Below are positions 18,576 to 27,321 of a DNA stretch of 64,000 nucleotides, piece after piece. Under the pieces are notes generated by a model that saw only the letters and a list, made by a program, of their open reading frames with translations, had not been told where the DNA came from and ran no database searches. A program made the position numbers and the translations under genes. Source of the stretch: Christiangramia flava JLT2011 (GTDB lineage: Bacteria; Bacteroidota; Bacteroidia; Flavobacteriales; Flavobacteriaceae); contig NZ_CP016359.1 in NCBI RefSeq assembly GCF_001951155.1, positions 186,001 through 250,000 of the forward strand. The letters are read 5' to 3'. Every line of letters starts with the position of its first letter. Positions within the stretch are counted from its first letter, which is position 1.

Positions 18576-19523
18576 TTAATCAAGATTTTCCAGAATTCGT
18601 TTCATCACAGCCTGCGCTGCAAAAGTCCTGTTTCCAGCTTGTTGCAGAACCACAGCATTCGGACTATCTAAAACATCATCTGCGATCACCACGTTTCTAC
18701 GAACTGGCAAACAATGCATCACCTTCGCGTTATTGGTATGTTTTAATTTCTGCTGATTGAAGGTCCAGTCTTTTTCCGTAGACAATACTTTTCCGTAGTT
18801 TTCATAACTACTCCAGTTCTTCACATACACAAAATCGGCATCTTTCAAGGCTTCTTCCTGGTCATGGATCACTTTAACATCACCGGTTACTTTCGGATTC
18901 AGATCGTATCCTTTTGGATTGGTGATCACAAAGTCAACATCGATCTTCTGCATGATCTCGGCAAAAGAATTCGGGACCGATTGTGGTAATGCCTTGGTAT
19001 GCGGCGCCCAGGTAAGTACCACTTTTGGTTTTGGTTTGTCCTTCAGCTCTGTGATCGTTATCGCATCGGTCAATGCCTGTAAAGGGTGACCGGTAGCGCT
19101 TTCAAGGTTAATTACCGGAACACTGGCATATTTCTGAAAACTCTTTAAAACCTGTTCTTCTTCATCTTTATCGCGATCAATCAGTTCAGGAAAAGCACGA
19201 ACGCCTATGATGTCACAGTATTGAGAAAGTACCCCGGCAGCTTCTTTAATGTGTTCAGCTTTATCTGAATTCATGATCGCTCCATCTTCAAATTCCAGCG
19301 CCCATCCATCTTTTCCTGCATTCATCGTCATCACATCCATCCCAAGTAGCTTCCCGGCTTTTTCGGTGCTTAGACGCGTACGAAGGCTCGGATTAAAAAA
19401 TAACAATCCAAGGGTTTTTCCCTTTCCAAGTTCCAGGCTGGTATTGCTTTTTTTCAGTTCTAATGCCTGGTTAATCAGTTCCTGAATATTTTGAATATCG
19501 TGAGTTGAAAAATAATTTTTCAT
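18576..19523 (-). CDS. argF': N-acyl-L-ornithine carbamoyltransferase (succinyl/acetyl type)
   Basis: Transfers a carbamoyl group to N-acylornithine, making N-acylcitrulline. The 315-aa protein has the carbamoyl-phosphate motif FFNPSLRTR (near 42-50), VRAFPELIDRDKDEEEQVLKSF and MHCLPVRRN near the C terminus, all as in the Xanthomonas acetylornithine and Bacteroides succinylornithine enzymes rather than standard ArgF. The specificity-setting residue of that group (Glu92 in Xanthomonas, Pro90 in Bacteroides) is Ala89 here (DKAEHI). That favours a succinyl or other non-acetyl substrate. Position between argD and argB fits the acyl-citrulline route. Confidence 0.92.
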   Translation of the reverse strand: MKNYFSTHDIQNIQELINQALELKKSNTSLELGKGKTLGLLFFNPSLRTRLSTEKAGKLLGMDVMTMNAGKDGWALEFEDGAIMNSDKAEHIKEAAGVLSQYCDIIGVRAFPELIDRDKDEEEQVLKSFQKYASVPVINLESATGHPLQALTDAITITELKDKPKPKVVLTWAPHTKALPQSVPNSFAEIMQKIDVDFVITNPKGYDLNPKVTGDVKVIHDQEEALKDADFVYVKNWSSYENYGKVLSTEKDWTFNQQKLKHTNNAKVMHCLPVRRNVVIADDVLDSPNAVVLQQAGNRTFAAQAVMKRILENLD

Positions 19524-19538
19524 GAAAAATCTTATACT

Positions 19539-20672
19539 TTAATGGTTTTCGAGAGCCGTTTTCAATGCTTTGAAAAAAGCCTCAAAATGTTCTTTTTGAA
19601 TGTTCAATGGCGGAAGAATTCGCAGCAGTTTTTTATTGCTCGCAGCTCCTGTGAAGATCTGGTAATTGAAAAGCAGGTCTTTTCTTAAAGCAGCTACTTC
19701 AAAATCGAATTCCAGACCGATCATGAGTCCGCGGCCTTTAACTTTTTTGATCTGCGGAATCTCTTTGGCTTTCTGCTGAATATATTCTGAAAGTTCTGAT
19801 GCGTTCTCGATCAGGTTCTCTTTTTCAATGACATCTAAAACTGAAATCCCAGCTGCGCAGGCCAGGTGATTTCCGCCGAAAGTCGTTCCCAGCATTCCAT
19901 ATTTTGCTTTGATGTTATTATCGATCAAAACTCCGCCAATAGGAAAGCCATTTCCCATTCCTTTCGCGATGGAAATGATATCAGGTCTGATGCCATGCTT
20001 CTGAAATGCGAAAAAATCACCAGTTCTTCCATAACCAGCCTGCACTTCATCAGCGATCAGTATGGCACCGTAATTTTCACATAACTTTTCGGCTTTTTTA
20101 TAAAAAGCGGTTTCAGCTTCATCCAAACCGCCTACACCCTGAATTATTTCAAAAATGATTGCGGCTACGTCACCTTCCTGCATGGCTTCGGTCAAAGCTT
20201 CAGCATCTCCAAAAGGCAATTTTACCACATGATGATCTTTGTTAAAAGGTGCTTTGATCGATTCATTATCGGTAACGGCAACAACCCCGGAAGTTCTTCC
20301 GTGGAAAGCATTATCGAAATAAATGATCTTGCTTTTTCCTGTTTCAAAGGAGGCAACCTTTAAGGCATTTTCATTCGCTTCAGCTCCCGAATTGCACAAA
20401 AACAACTGATAATTCTCAATTCCGGCCAATTTTTCCAATTTATCGGCCAGTTCTTGTTGCATCAGGTTTTTGATAGAATTACTGTAAAATCCAAGTCTTG
20501 AAACCTGGTCTGAAATTGCCTTTACATATTCTGGATGGGAATGCCCTATGGAAATCACCGCGTGACCGCCATACAGATCCAGGTATTTTGTTCCGTTTTC
20601 ATCATACACATAGCAACCTTCACCTTTCACCGGTGTGATATCGTATAACGGATAAACATCAAATAACTCCAT
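19539..20672 (-). CDS. argD: N-acyl-ornithine aminotransferase
   Basis: Pyridoxal-phosphate class III aminotransferase converting N-acylglutamate semialdehyde to N-acylornithine. In 377 aa it shows GGHAVISIGHSHPEYV, FLCNSGAEANENALK (near 91-105), FHGRTSGVVAVT, ILIADEVQAGYGRTGDF (near 194-210) and SIAKGMGNGFPIGG with the cofactor lysine (near 224-237). The family also includes ornithine and GABA aminotransferases; the arg operon decides the assignment. Confidence 0.94.
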   Translation of the reverse strand: MELFDVYPLYDITPVKGEGCYVYDENGTKYLDLYGGHAVISIGHSHPEYVKAISDQVSRLGFYSNSIKNLMQQELADKLEKLAGIENYQLFLCNSGAEANENALKVASFETGKSKIIYFDNAFHGRTSGVVAVTDNESIKAPFNKDHHVVKLPFGDAEALTEAMQEGDVAAIIFEIIQGVGGLDEAETAFYKKAEKLCENYGAILIADEVQAGYGRTGDFFAFQKHGIRPDIISIAKGMGNGFPIGGVLIDNNIKAKYGMLGTTFGGNHLACAAGISVLDVIEKENLIENASELSEYIQQKAKEIPQIKKVKGRGLMIGLEFDFEVAALRKDLLFNYQIFTGAASNKKLLRILPPLNIQKEHFEAFFKALKTALENH

Positions 20673-20673
20673 A

Positions 20674-21465
20674 TTATTTTTCTGAAATATTATTGATCTT
20701 TTTAAAGGAAGCCTGCAGTCCCTTGATCAGCGAAGAACTTAGACCATTATGCTCCATTTCATTCAGTCCCTCAATAGTACAGCCTCGCGGCGTAGTTACC
20801 TTATCGATTTCCTCTTCCGGATGTTTGCCCGATTCGATCAAAAGGCTCGCGGCACCTAAACAGGTTTGCATAGAAAGCTCCTGCGCGTCTTTTGCGTCAA
20901 AACCGAGTTGGACAGCTCCCTGAGTGGTTGCGCGGATGAGACGCATCCAGAATGCGATCCCGCTGGCACAAATCACCGTGGCCGCCTGCATTTTATTTTC
21001 AGGAATAATGATACTGGTACCTAAACGATTGAAAATAGCTTCAGCAATCGCGATTCGCTTTTTCCCTTTTTCGTTAGAACAAAGACAGGTCATCGATTTA
21101 CCGACAGCAATCGCCGTATTTGGCATGGAACGAATGATAAACTGGTCACCAACAATTTCCTCGATACGCGGAATTTTAAATCCGGTTACGGTAGAAATGA
21201 TCACGTGCTTTTCGGTTAAAAGATCCTTGATCTCCTCCAGTATTCTTTCCATTTGGGTTGGCTGAACGGAAAAAATTAAAATATCTGCGTTTTGAACCGC
21301 TTCACGGTTATCGCTCGTCACTTTTACTTTGGAATACTCTTCATAATCCTTGATTCCCTCTGCATTTCTTTTGGTTAGATACAGGCTGGTAAAAGCATTG
21401 CTGAATATTAAACCTTTCGCGATAGAAAGTCCAAGATTCCCGGTTCCTAAAATGGCAATTTTCAT
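20674..21465 (-). CDS. proC: Pyrroline-5-carboxylate reductase
   Basis: Reduces pyrroline-5-carboxylate to proline with NAD(P)H. The 263-aa protein starts with the Rossmann loop ILGTGNLGLSIAKGL and has RSMPNTAIAVGKSMT (near 103-117). Its C-terminal stretch TPRGCTIEGLNEMEHNGL is the ProC signature. Its location inside the arginine operon, one base from argD, links proline and arginine synthesis through the shared glutamate-semialdehyde/ornithine level. Confidence 0.93.
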   Translation of the reverse strand: MKIAILGTGNLGLSIAKGLIFSNAFTSLYLTKRNAEGIKDYEEYSKVKVTSDNREAVQNADILIFSVQPTQMERILEEIKDLLTEKHVIISTVTGFKIPRIEEIVGDQFIIRSMPNTAIAVGKSMTCLCSNEKGKKRIAIAEAIFNRLGTSIIIPENKMQAATVICASGIAFWMRLIRATTQGAVQLGFDAKDAQELSMQTCLGAASLLIESGKHPEEEIDKVTTPRGCTIEGLNEMEHNGLSSSLIKGLQASFKKINNISEK

Positions 21466-21476
21466 AATTCTGTTTT

Positions 21477-22436
21477 TTAAAAATAACTGGCCTTCAATTT
21501 CAATCCTGCATCTTCAGGAAAACCGAATATTAAATTCATATTCTGAACCGCCTGCCCGGAAGCTCCTTTCAACAGGTTATCGATCACGCTGGTCACAAGC
21601 AGCTTATCTCCGAATTTCTCCAGTTTCAGAAGGCATTTATTGGTATTCACCACCTGTTTCAAATGGATATCTTCCACTAAATGGGTAAAGGGTGCTTCAG
21701 AATAAACTTCTGAATAAAGCTTTTTTGCGTCTTCAAGGCTTCCATTATATTCGGTATAAGCCGTAGCATGAATTCCGCGGGAAAAATTCCCCCTGTTCGG
21801 AATAAAATTTACTTCGGAAGAAAAATCGGGTTGCAGCATTTTCAAGCTCTGCCCTATTTCATTCAAATGCTGATGCCCAAAAGATTTATAGGAAGAAAAA
21901 TTATTGTCTCTCCAGGTAAAATGCGTGGTATCTGAAAGGGAAGTTCCTGCACCAGTCGCACCGGTAACCGCATTCACATGCCAGTCAGATTTTATCTCAC
22001 CAGATTTAGCCAGCGGTAAAATCGCCAGGCTGATGGCGGTGGCAAAGCATCCCGGATTTGCGATATTTTTAGCCGACAAAATTTCAGATTTAAAAAATTC
22101 AGGCAAGCCATAAACAAAATCATGATCACCATTCATTCTGAAATCGGTACTCAAGTCGATGATCTTCGTATTTTCAGAAAAGTGGTTTTCTGCTAAAAAC
22201 TTTTTAGAATTTCCGTGGCCAAGGCAAAGAAAAACAACATCGGCGTCCTTATTGATCGAATCGGTAAATGTAATCTCGGTTTCACCGGCGAGATCCTGAT
22301 GAATGGTCGAAACAGGTTTTCCCGGTTGTGAAGTACTGTAAACAAAGTCAATTTCGGCTTCAGGATGATTCAGCAAAATCCTGATCAGCTCACCGGCTGT
22401 GTATCCTGCGCCTCCAATAATTCCCGCCTTGATCAT
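21477..22436 (-). CDS. argC: N-acetyl(acyl)-gamma-glutamyl-phosphate reductase
   Basis: NADPH-dependent reduction of N-acylglutamyl phosphate to the semialdehyde. The protein (319 aa) opens with KAGIIGGAGYTAGELIRILLNHPE. It has the active-site cysteine in NPGCFATAISLAILPL (near 129-144) and the histidine region NFIPNRGNFSRGIHAT. It overlaps argG by 4 bases, so translation is coupled. Confidence 0.96.
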   Translation of the reverse strand: MIKAGIIGGAGYTAGELIRILLNHPEAEIDFVYSTSQPGKPVSTIHQDLAGETEITFTDSINKDADVVFLCLGHGNSKKFLAENHFSENTKIIDLSTDFRMNGDHDFVYGLPEFFKSEILSAKNIANPGCFATAISLAILPLAKSGEIKSDWHVNAVTGATGAGTSLSDTTHFTWRDNNFSSYKSFGHQHLNEIGQSLKMLQPDFSSEVNFIPNRGNFSRGIHATAYTEYNGSLEDAKKLYSEVYSEAPFTHLVEDIHLKQVVNTNKCLLKLEKFGDKLLVTSVIDNLLKGASGQAVQNMNLIFGFPEDAGLKLKASYF

Positions 22437-23620
22437 CCTTTTTCTTTTACATATTGATAGATCTTCCCGGAATTGGAAAGTATCTTGATAAATCCTTTAG
22501 CATCATCTGCCGTCCAGGCATTGTTCTCTTCCCCGTATTTTCCGAAACCGGAATTCATCAAATCAAAATCTGATCTTATTCCGTCTAACTGGAAACGATA
22601 AGGATGCAAACTCACATAAACCTCACCGGTTACCTGCTTCTGGGAACTTTCCAAAAAGGCTTCCAGATCACGCATGACCGGTTCCAAATACTGGCCTTCA
22701 TGCAAATGTGTACCATACCAGTTCGCCAGGTAATCTTTATGCTGTAATTGCCATTTGCTCAAGGTATGCTTCTCCAACAAATGATGAGATTTGATAATGA
22801 TCTGCGCTGCGGCAGCTTCAAATCCAACGCGTCCTTTAATTCCGATTATGGTATCGCCCACATGGATATCACGCCCGATCGCATATTGCTTCGCAATCTC
22901 TTCTAAAAGCTGAATATTCTTTTCCGGAGCATTTTCTTTTCCGTTTAAAGAAGTGAATTCTCCTTTCGTGAATCCAAGGGTAATTTGCTGTGGCTCTTTT
23001 TCTTTTAACTGGGAAGGATAAGCTTCCTCTGGAAGTGGTTTTTCAGAGGTCAGCGTTTCTGCACCACCCACGCTGGTTCCCCAAAGCCCTTTGTTCACCG
23101 AATATTTGGCTTTTTCCCAGTTCATTTCCACGCCTTTCGATTTCAGGTAATCGATTTCTTCCTGGCGAGTCAGTTTTTTATCTCTGATAGGCGTAATAAT
23201 CTTAATATTTGGAGCAATAAGCTGAAATATCATATCAAAACGCACCTGGTCATTTCCTGCACCAGTACTTCCGTGGGCGATATATTCAGCCCCGGTTTCC
23301 TTTGCATAATTGATGATTTCCAGCGCCTGTACGATTCGTTCGGCACTTACGGAAAGCGGATAGGTGTTATTCTTTAAAACGTTTCCGTAGATGAGATACT
23401 TAACCACTTTGTTATAAAACGAAGATACCGCATCGATATTCTTATAGGTTGCCGCTCCGATCTTTTTCGCATTGGAACCGATCTTTTCGATCTCTTCTTC
23501 GGAAAAACCACCGGTATTCACGCTTACCGCATGAACTTCAAAATTTTCTTCTTCTGAGAGGTATTTCGCGCAATAACTGGTGTCCAAACCACCGCTATAG
23601 GCAATTACGACTTTCTTCAT
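22433..23620 (-). CDS. argG: Argininosuccinate synthase
   Basis: ATP-dependent joining of citrulline and aspartate. The N-terminal PP-loop is VIAYSGGLDTSYCAKYLSEE (near 4-23). IAHGSTGAGNDQVRFD (near 114-129) and KGRVGFEAAAAQIII confirm the family. Length 395 aa is normal. It follows the GNAT gene after three bases and precedes argC by overlap. Because the pathway runs through acyl-citrulline, deacylation by the argE-like enzyme must come before this step. Confidence 0.96.
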   Translation of the reverse strand: MKKVVIAYSGGLDTSYCAKYLSEEENFEVHAVSVNTGGFSEEEIEKIGSNAKKIGAATYKNIDAVSSFYNKVVKYLIYGNVLKNNTYPLSVSAERIVQALEIINYAKETGAEYIAHGSTGAGNDQVRFDMIFQLIAPNIKIITPIRDKKLTRQEEIDYLKSKGVEMNWEKAKYSVNKGLWGTSVGGAETLTSEKPLPEEAYPSQLKEKEPQQITLGFTKGEFTSLNGKENAPEKNIQLLEEIAKQYAIGRDIHVGDTIIGIKGRVGFEAAAAQIIIKSHHLLEKHTLSKWQLQHKDYLANWYGTHLHEGQYLEPVMRDLEAFLESSQKQVTGEVYVSLHPYRFQLDGIRSDFDLMNSGFGKYGEENNAWTADDAKGFIKILSNSGKIYQYVKEKG

Positions 23621-23623
23621 AAT

Positions 23624-24253
23624 TTATTCTTTTTCAAGTTTTTCCTTTTTGTAAAAAAGTGTTTGCTTGATGTTTTTGAGCCTGTGAAAGGCTTTATCGT
23701 TTAACTTTGATTTTTCTTTAGCTTCCTTCTTCTTCTGCGGATCATACAACATACCGGTGCACAAGCACATTTTTCGCTCGGTTCGGGTTAGAATGTCGTA
23801 ATTCTTACAGGTCTGGCATCCTTTCCAGAAAGCTTCATCATCGGTCAATTCAGAAAAAGTTACCGGTTGATAACCCAACTCGTAATTGATCTTCATTACC
23901 GCCAAGCCAGTGGTAATCCCGAAGATTTTTGCATTGGGATACTTTTCGCGGGAATGTTTGAAAATGACCTTTTTGATGTCTTTTGCCAGGCCATGCTGCC
24001 GATAATCCGGATGCACGATCAAACCTGAGTTTGCCACATATTTCTCATGACTCCATGTTTCGATATAACAGAAACCGGCAAATTTCTCGCCATCCAGGGC
24101 GATCACTGCATTGCCTTTTTCCATTTTACTAATGACATATTCGGGAGTTCGACGTGCGATACCAGTACCGCGAACCTTGGCCGATTCTTCAATAGTAGTG
24201 CAGATTTCTTCTGCGTAAGAAGCATGAGATTTATTAGCAATGACAATTTTCAT
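23624..24253 (-). CDS. GNAT N-acyltransferase, probable glutamate N-acyltransferase (ArgA role)
   Basis: A 209-aa GNAT-fold enzyme, first gene of the arginine operon. The acyl-CoA pyrophosphate loop is YRQHGLA (84-90). No argA or argJ is otherwise present in the cluster, so it likely acylates glutamate to start the pathway. That is inferred from position. Unusual for a GNAT, it carries four cysteines late in the chain (Cys146, Cys149, Cys163, Cys165: CQTC ... MCLC), an apparent metal-binding knuckle. A very lysine-rich tail of about 35 residues follows. The ATG at 24253 follows a long structured leader. Confidence 0.82.
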   Translation of the reverse strand: MKIVIANKSHASYAEEICTTIEESAKVRGTGIARRTPEYVISKMEKGNAVIALDGEKFAGFCYIETWSHEKYVANSGLIVHPDYRQHGLAKDIKKVIFKHSREKYPNAKIFGITTGLAVMKINYELGYQPVTFSELTDDEAFWKGCQTCKNYDILTRTERKMCLCTGMLYDPQKKKEAKEKSKLNDKAFHRLKNIKQTLFYKKEKLEKE

Positions 24254-24305
24254 TTGCTAAGAAATTTTAGTTTTTAAATAATTTTGATTTTGATCTTTCG
24301 AAGGG

Positions 24306-24328
24306 GGAACCGGACTCACCTAAGTTCC
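24306..24328 (-). promoter_or_regulatory. Third leader hairpin of the arg operon
   Basis: On the minus strand GGAACU pairs with GGUUCC and GG with CC around a UGAGU loop, using a G-U pair that would be a mismatch on the plus strand. This argues for RNA on the arg strand. It lies 52 bases before the GNAT start. No U tract follows, so it is not a classical terminator. Confidence 0.5.
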
Positions 24329-24341
24329 ATAATAGAATACA

Positions 24342-24355
24342 CGCACTTACGTGCG
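24342..24355 (-). promoter_or_regulatory. GNRA-loop hairpin over the leader ORF stop
   Basis: Minus-strand CGCAC-GUAA-GUGCG: five perfect pairs closed by a GUAA tetraloop of the GNRA class. It covers the last codons and the UAA stop of the 8-codon leader ORF, so a ribosome at the stop would melt it. Confidence 0.55.
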
Positions 24356-24373
24356 GCGGGGAAAGCGGCGCAT
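24347..24373 (-). CDS. Candidate arginine leader peptide MRRFPRRT
   Basis: An 8-codon ORF (ATG at 24373, TAA at 24347-24349) encodes MRRFPRRT, with four arginine codons, all CGC. It sits 94 bases upstream of the first arginine-operon gene, directly between two hairpins. Leader peptides rich in the end-product amino acid are the hallmark of ribosome-mediated attenuation. The short length and local GC-richness mean a chance match is possible. No intrinsic terminator follows, so the mechanism would have to involve ribosome stalling on RNA structure, Rho, or translational control. Confidence 0.6.
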   Translation of the reverse strand: MRRFPRRT

Positions 24374-24381
24374 AGGAGAAA

Positions 24382-24401
24382 TATCAGTGAAAACACTGAT
24401 A
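24382..24401 (-). promoter_or_regulatory. First leader hairpin of the arg operon
   Basis: TATCAGTG (24382-24389) and CACTGATA (24394-24401) form a perfect 8-bp stem with a 4-base loop, ending 8 bases before the leader ORF start codon. With the predicted promoter it would lie at the very 5' end of the transcript. Confidence 0.5.
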
Positions 24402-24470
24402 AAAATCTTAAATAATATGCTGGAAAAAATGTTCAAAATAAAGATCAAATAATATTATAAAAATGAAGAA

Positions 24471-24502
24471 TTAGGCGCGTGATTAACTGCGGCGCGGCCT
24501 AA
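24471..24502 (-). terminator. Possible terminator of the ilv operon
   Basis: TTAGGCGCG (24471-24479) pairs with CGCGGCCTAA (24493-24502) with one bulged base. It lies 76 bases after the ilvA stop. The downstream minus-strand sequence is U-rich (UUCUUCAUUUUU) but not a clean tract. Confidence 0.4.
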
Positions 24503-24577
24503 AGTGATATGATTGCAATATTATTTGTCTCAGAATCATAAAGTAAAAGTACATAATAATTTGATTTAACAAGATTT

Positions 24578-25846
24578 TTATACTAAAAATTGAAATAAAT
24601 TCGGTTTATCATTGAGATATTCCCCAAAAAAGTTCTTCTTTTTCATCCTGGCAACCAGCGGCTCAAAGTCAGCCGGATCGTTCAATTCTATTCCCACCAC
24701 AGCGGGTCCGTTTTCACGATGATGTTTTTTAGAATATTCAAAATGGGTAATATCATCGTTTGGTCCCAGAACTTTATCCACGAATTCTCGTAAAGCTCCT
24801 GCCCTTTGTGGGAAACTGATAATGAAATAATGTTTGATCCCTGCATATAATAAAGCTCGTTCTTTGATCTCAGCAGTTCGGGTAATGTCGTTATTGCTTC
24901 CACTTACAATACAGACTGCGGTTTTCCCTTTTAAATCTTCCGCATAAGAATCTAAAGCTGAGATTGCCATCGCTCCGGCAGGTTCCACCACGATTGCGTC
25001 TTTGTTATAAAGATCCAGAATCGTCTGGCAAATTTTCCCCTCCGGAACAGTGATCATTGCATCCAGATTTTCTTTACAGATCTCAAAATTCCTGGAACCT
25101 ACTTTCTGAACGGCTGCTCCATCAACGAAGCGCTCTATCGTTTTCAGTTCAATCACTTTTCCGGCTTTCATGGAAGAAAGCATGGATGGCGCTCCTTCCG
25201 GCTCTACACCAATAATCTTGGTATTCGGACTCAGCTGTTTAAATACGGAAGACAATCCAGCCAGCAATCCGCCGCCACCAAATGGTGCAAAAACATAATC
25301 TATCGGGCCATCAGCCTGTTCCAGAATTTCCATCCCGATCGTTGCCTGTCCCTCGATCACTTTTTCATCATCAAACGGATGGATAAAAACCTGGCCAAAC
25401 TTCTCACCGTGCTTGATAGCATTTTTATAAGAATCGTCAAAAGTGTCACCTTTTAGCACCACTTCAACCCATTCCCCACCAAACATATTTGTCTGTTCGA
25501 CCTTCTGCCTGGGCGTAGTAATTGGCATGTAAATAACACCTTTTGTTTTTAATTTATTACAGGCGAAAGCAACTCCCTGGGCATGATTTCCCGCACTGGC
25601 ACAAATCACACCTTTTTTAAGTTGTTCCTGTGGCAGACTGGATATTTTGTTATACGCACCACGAATTTTATAGGAACGAACCTGCTGCAGATCCTCTCTT
25701 TTAAATAAAATACGGGCGTCATATTTAGCGCTGTACGTAAAAGAATCGGCCAGAGGCGTATTCACCACTACTTTGGAAATACGCTCGGCCGCTTTCTTTA
25801 CATCTTTTAAATCTGGTCTATAAATATCCTTCTGCAATAAACTCAT
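24578..25846 (-). CDS. ilvA: Threonine ammonia-lyase (biosynthetic)
   Basis: PLP enzyme making 2-oxobutanoate from threonine, first step of isoleucine synthesis. In 422 aa: SYKIRGAYNKI with the cofactor lysine (near 61-71), ASAGNHAQGVAFA, FGGGGLLAGL (near 193-202) and SGSNND near 316-321. One C-terminal ACT-like regulatory domain is present (HYFIISFPQRAGALREFVD onwards), rather than the two of the 514-aa E. coli enzyme. Isoleucine feedback is therefore possible through a single domain. It is the last gene of ilvDBNCA and overlaps ilvC by one base. Confidence 0.95.
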   Translation of the reverse strand: MSLLQKDIYRPDLKDVKKAAERISKVVVNTPLADSFTYSAKYDARILFKREDLQQVRSYKIRGAYNKISSLPQEQLKKGVICASAGNHAQGVAFACNKLKTKGVIYMPITTPRQKVEQTNMFGGEWVEVVLKGDTFDDSYKNAIKHGEKFGQVFIHPFDDEKVIEGQATIGMEILEQADGPIDYVFAPFGGGGLLAGLSSVFKQLSPNTKIIGVEPEGAPSMLSSMKAGKVIELKTIERFVDGAAVQKVGSRNFEICKENLDAMITVPEGKICQTILDLYNKDAIVVEPAGAMAISALDSYAEDLKGKTAVCIVSGSNNDITRTAEIKERALLYAGIKHYFIISFPQRAGALREFVDKVLGPNDDITHFEYSKKHHRENGPAVVGIELNDPADFEPLVARMKKKNFFGEYLNDKPNLFQFLV

Positions 25847-27321
25847 TAAGCATGTATTTTCTTCATTGCGGTCATCGCCTGTCTCAGCACACCACCCACT
25901 TTCTCGACCGGATGGTTCCTAATAGCATCGTTCACCGCGATCAATTCCTGATTGTCCACTCCATTATATCCATCGCCAAAAGTCTTTCCGGCAACTTCAG
26001 GCTCCAGCCCATTGACGTAATCCTTGATCAGAGGTTTGGCTGCATGATCAAATAAATAACAGCCATATTCCGCAGTATCAGAGATCACACGGTTCATTTC
26101 AAACAGTTTCTTTCTGGCAATAGTGTTGGCGATCAGCGGAGTTTCATGCAGTGACTCGTAATAAGCCGATTCTGCGATAATTCCTGCTTCGACCATTGTC
26201 TCAAAAGCCAGTTCCACACCCGCTTTTACCATGGCAACCATCAGGACACCTTTATCAAAATATTCCTGTTCCTTAATTTCTTCGGAAGTTGCTTCGGTTT
26301 GTTCAAAGGCGGTATTTTCTGTTTCTGCACGCCACGTCAGCAATTCCTTATCATCATTTTTCCAGTCGGTCATCATCCTGGAACTGAATGCTCCTGAAAT
26401 AATATCATCCATGTGCTTCTGAAAAAGCGGACGCATCTGTTCCTTCAATTCTTCTGAAATTTTAAAAGCGCGAAGTTTAGCTGGATTTGACAAACGATCC
26501 ATCATCGTTGTGATTCCACCATGTTTCAAAGCTTCCGTAATCGTTTCCCAACCATACTGAATAAGCTTGGAAGCATATTTCGGCTCTACTCCTTCAGCCA
26601 CCATTTTGTCAAAAGTCAAGATCGAACCGGTTTGCAACATTCCACAGAGAATGGTTTGCTCACCCATAAGATCAGATTTCACTTCGGCTACAAAAGAAGA
26701 CTGAAGCACTCCCGCTTTATGACCTCCGGTAGCAAATGCATAGGCTTTCGCCCAATCCAGACCAATCCCCTGAGGATCGTTTTCAGGATGCACAGCAATC
26801 AGCGTTGGGACCCCAAAACCTCTTTTATATTCTTCACGAACTTCTGAACCGGGACATTTTGGCGCCACCATGATCACGGTGATATCCTCACGAATCTGCA
26901 TACCTTCTTCCACGATATTAAAACCGTGAGAATAAGATAGCACTGCATCTTTTTTGATATGTGGCATAATAGAACTGATCACCGGGGTGTGTTGTTTATC
27001 TGGCGTAAGATTGATGACCAGGTCTGCCTCCGGAAGCAATTCCTCGTATGTACCAACAGTAAAATTATTTTCAGTAGCGTTTTTCCAGGATTGTCTCTTC
27101 TCTTGAATAGCTCCTTCGCGAAGCGCATAAGAAATGTCCAAACCGCTGTCCCGCATGTTCAGACCCTGGTTAAGTCCCTGGGCGCCACAGCCCACGATAA
27201 CTATTTTCTTTCCTTTTAAAGCAGCCACTCCGTCGCTGAACTCATCCAGCTCCATGAAACGGCAGGTTCCCAGCTGGGCTAATTGATCGCGTAAAGAAAG
27301 ACTGTTAAAATAGTTCGTCAT
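25846..27321 (-). CDS. ilvC: Ketol-acid reductoisomerase, class II (long form)
   Basis: NADPH-dependent rearrangement and reduction of acetolactate or acetohydroxybutyrate. At 491 aa it is the long, E. coli-like class with a duplicated C-terminal knotted domain, not the ~330-aa class I form. The Rossmann motif is [20 protein letters not shown] (near 38-57). [20 protein letters not shown] follows near 155-174, and metal-binding acidic residues occur in [14 protein letters not shown]. It is preceded by ilvN with a 4-base overlap and followed by ilvA with a 1-base overlap. Confidence 0.96.
   Translation of the reverse strand: MTNYFNSLSLRDQLAQLGTCRFMELDEFSDGVAALKGKKIVIVGCGAQGLNQGLNMRDSGLDISYALREGAIQEKRQSWKNATENNFTVGTYEELLPEADLVINLTPDKQHTPVISSIMPHIKKDAVLSYSHGFNIVEEGMQIREDITVIMVAPKCPGSEVREEYKRGFGVPTLIAVHPENDPQGIGLDWAKAYAFATGGHKAGVLQSSFVAEVKSDLMGEQTILCGMLQTGSILTFDKMVAEGVEPKYASKLIQYGWETITEALKHGGITTMMDRLSNPAKLRAFKISEELKEQMRPLFQKHMDDIISGAFSSRMMTDWKNDDKELLTWRAETENTAFEQTEATSEEIKEQEYFDKGVLMVAMVKAGVELAFETMVEAGIIAESAYYESLHETPLIANTIARKKLFEMNRVISDTAEYGCYLFDHAAKPLIKDYVNGLEPEVAGKTFGDGYNGVDNQELIAVNDAIRNHPVEKVGGVLRQAMTAMKKIHA

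Larger units (their letters stand above)
24254..24577 (-). promoter_or_regulatory. ilv-arg intergenic region / arg operon leader
   Basis: This 324-base gap separates ilvA from the arginine operon, both on the minus strand. It holds, in order of transcription, a GC-rich hairpin after ilvA, a promoter-like pair (TTTG 24434-24437, 19 bases, TATTTAAG 24407-24414), a hairpin with a U4 loop, an 8-codon arginine-rich ORF, a GNRA-loop hairpin over its stop, and a final hairpin at 24306-24328. The A+T-rich flanks hold nothing else I can recognise. The parts are listed separately. Confidence 0.55.

Noticed and set aside
23376..23387. AAAACGTTTCCG inside argG as another LacI operator
   Set aside because: It is within conserved coding sequence, lacks the left half-site, and shows that such words occur by chance.
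24306..24360. Resemblance of GGAAC..GGTGAGTCC..GGTTCCCC in the arg leader to a cobalamin riboswitch
   Set aside because: The conserved B12 box (GCCACTG type) and the surrounding helices are absent, and arginine genes are not expected targets.
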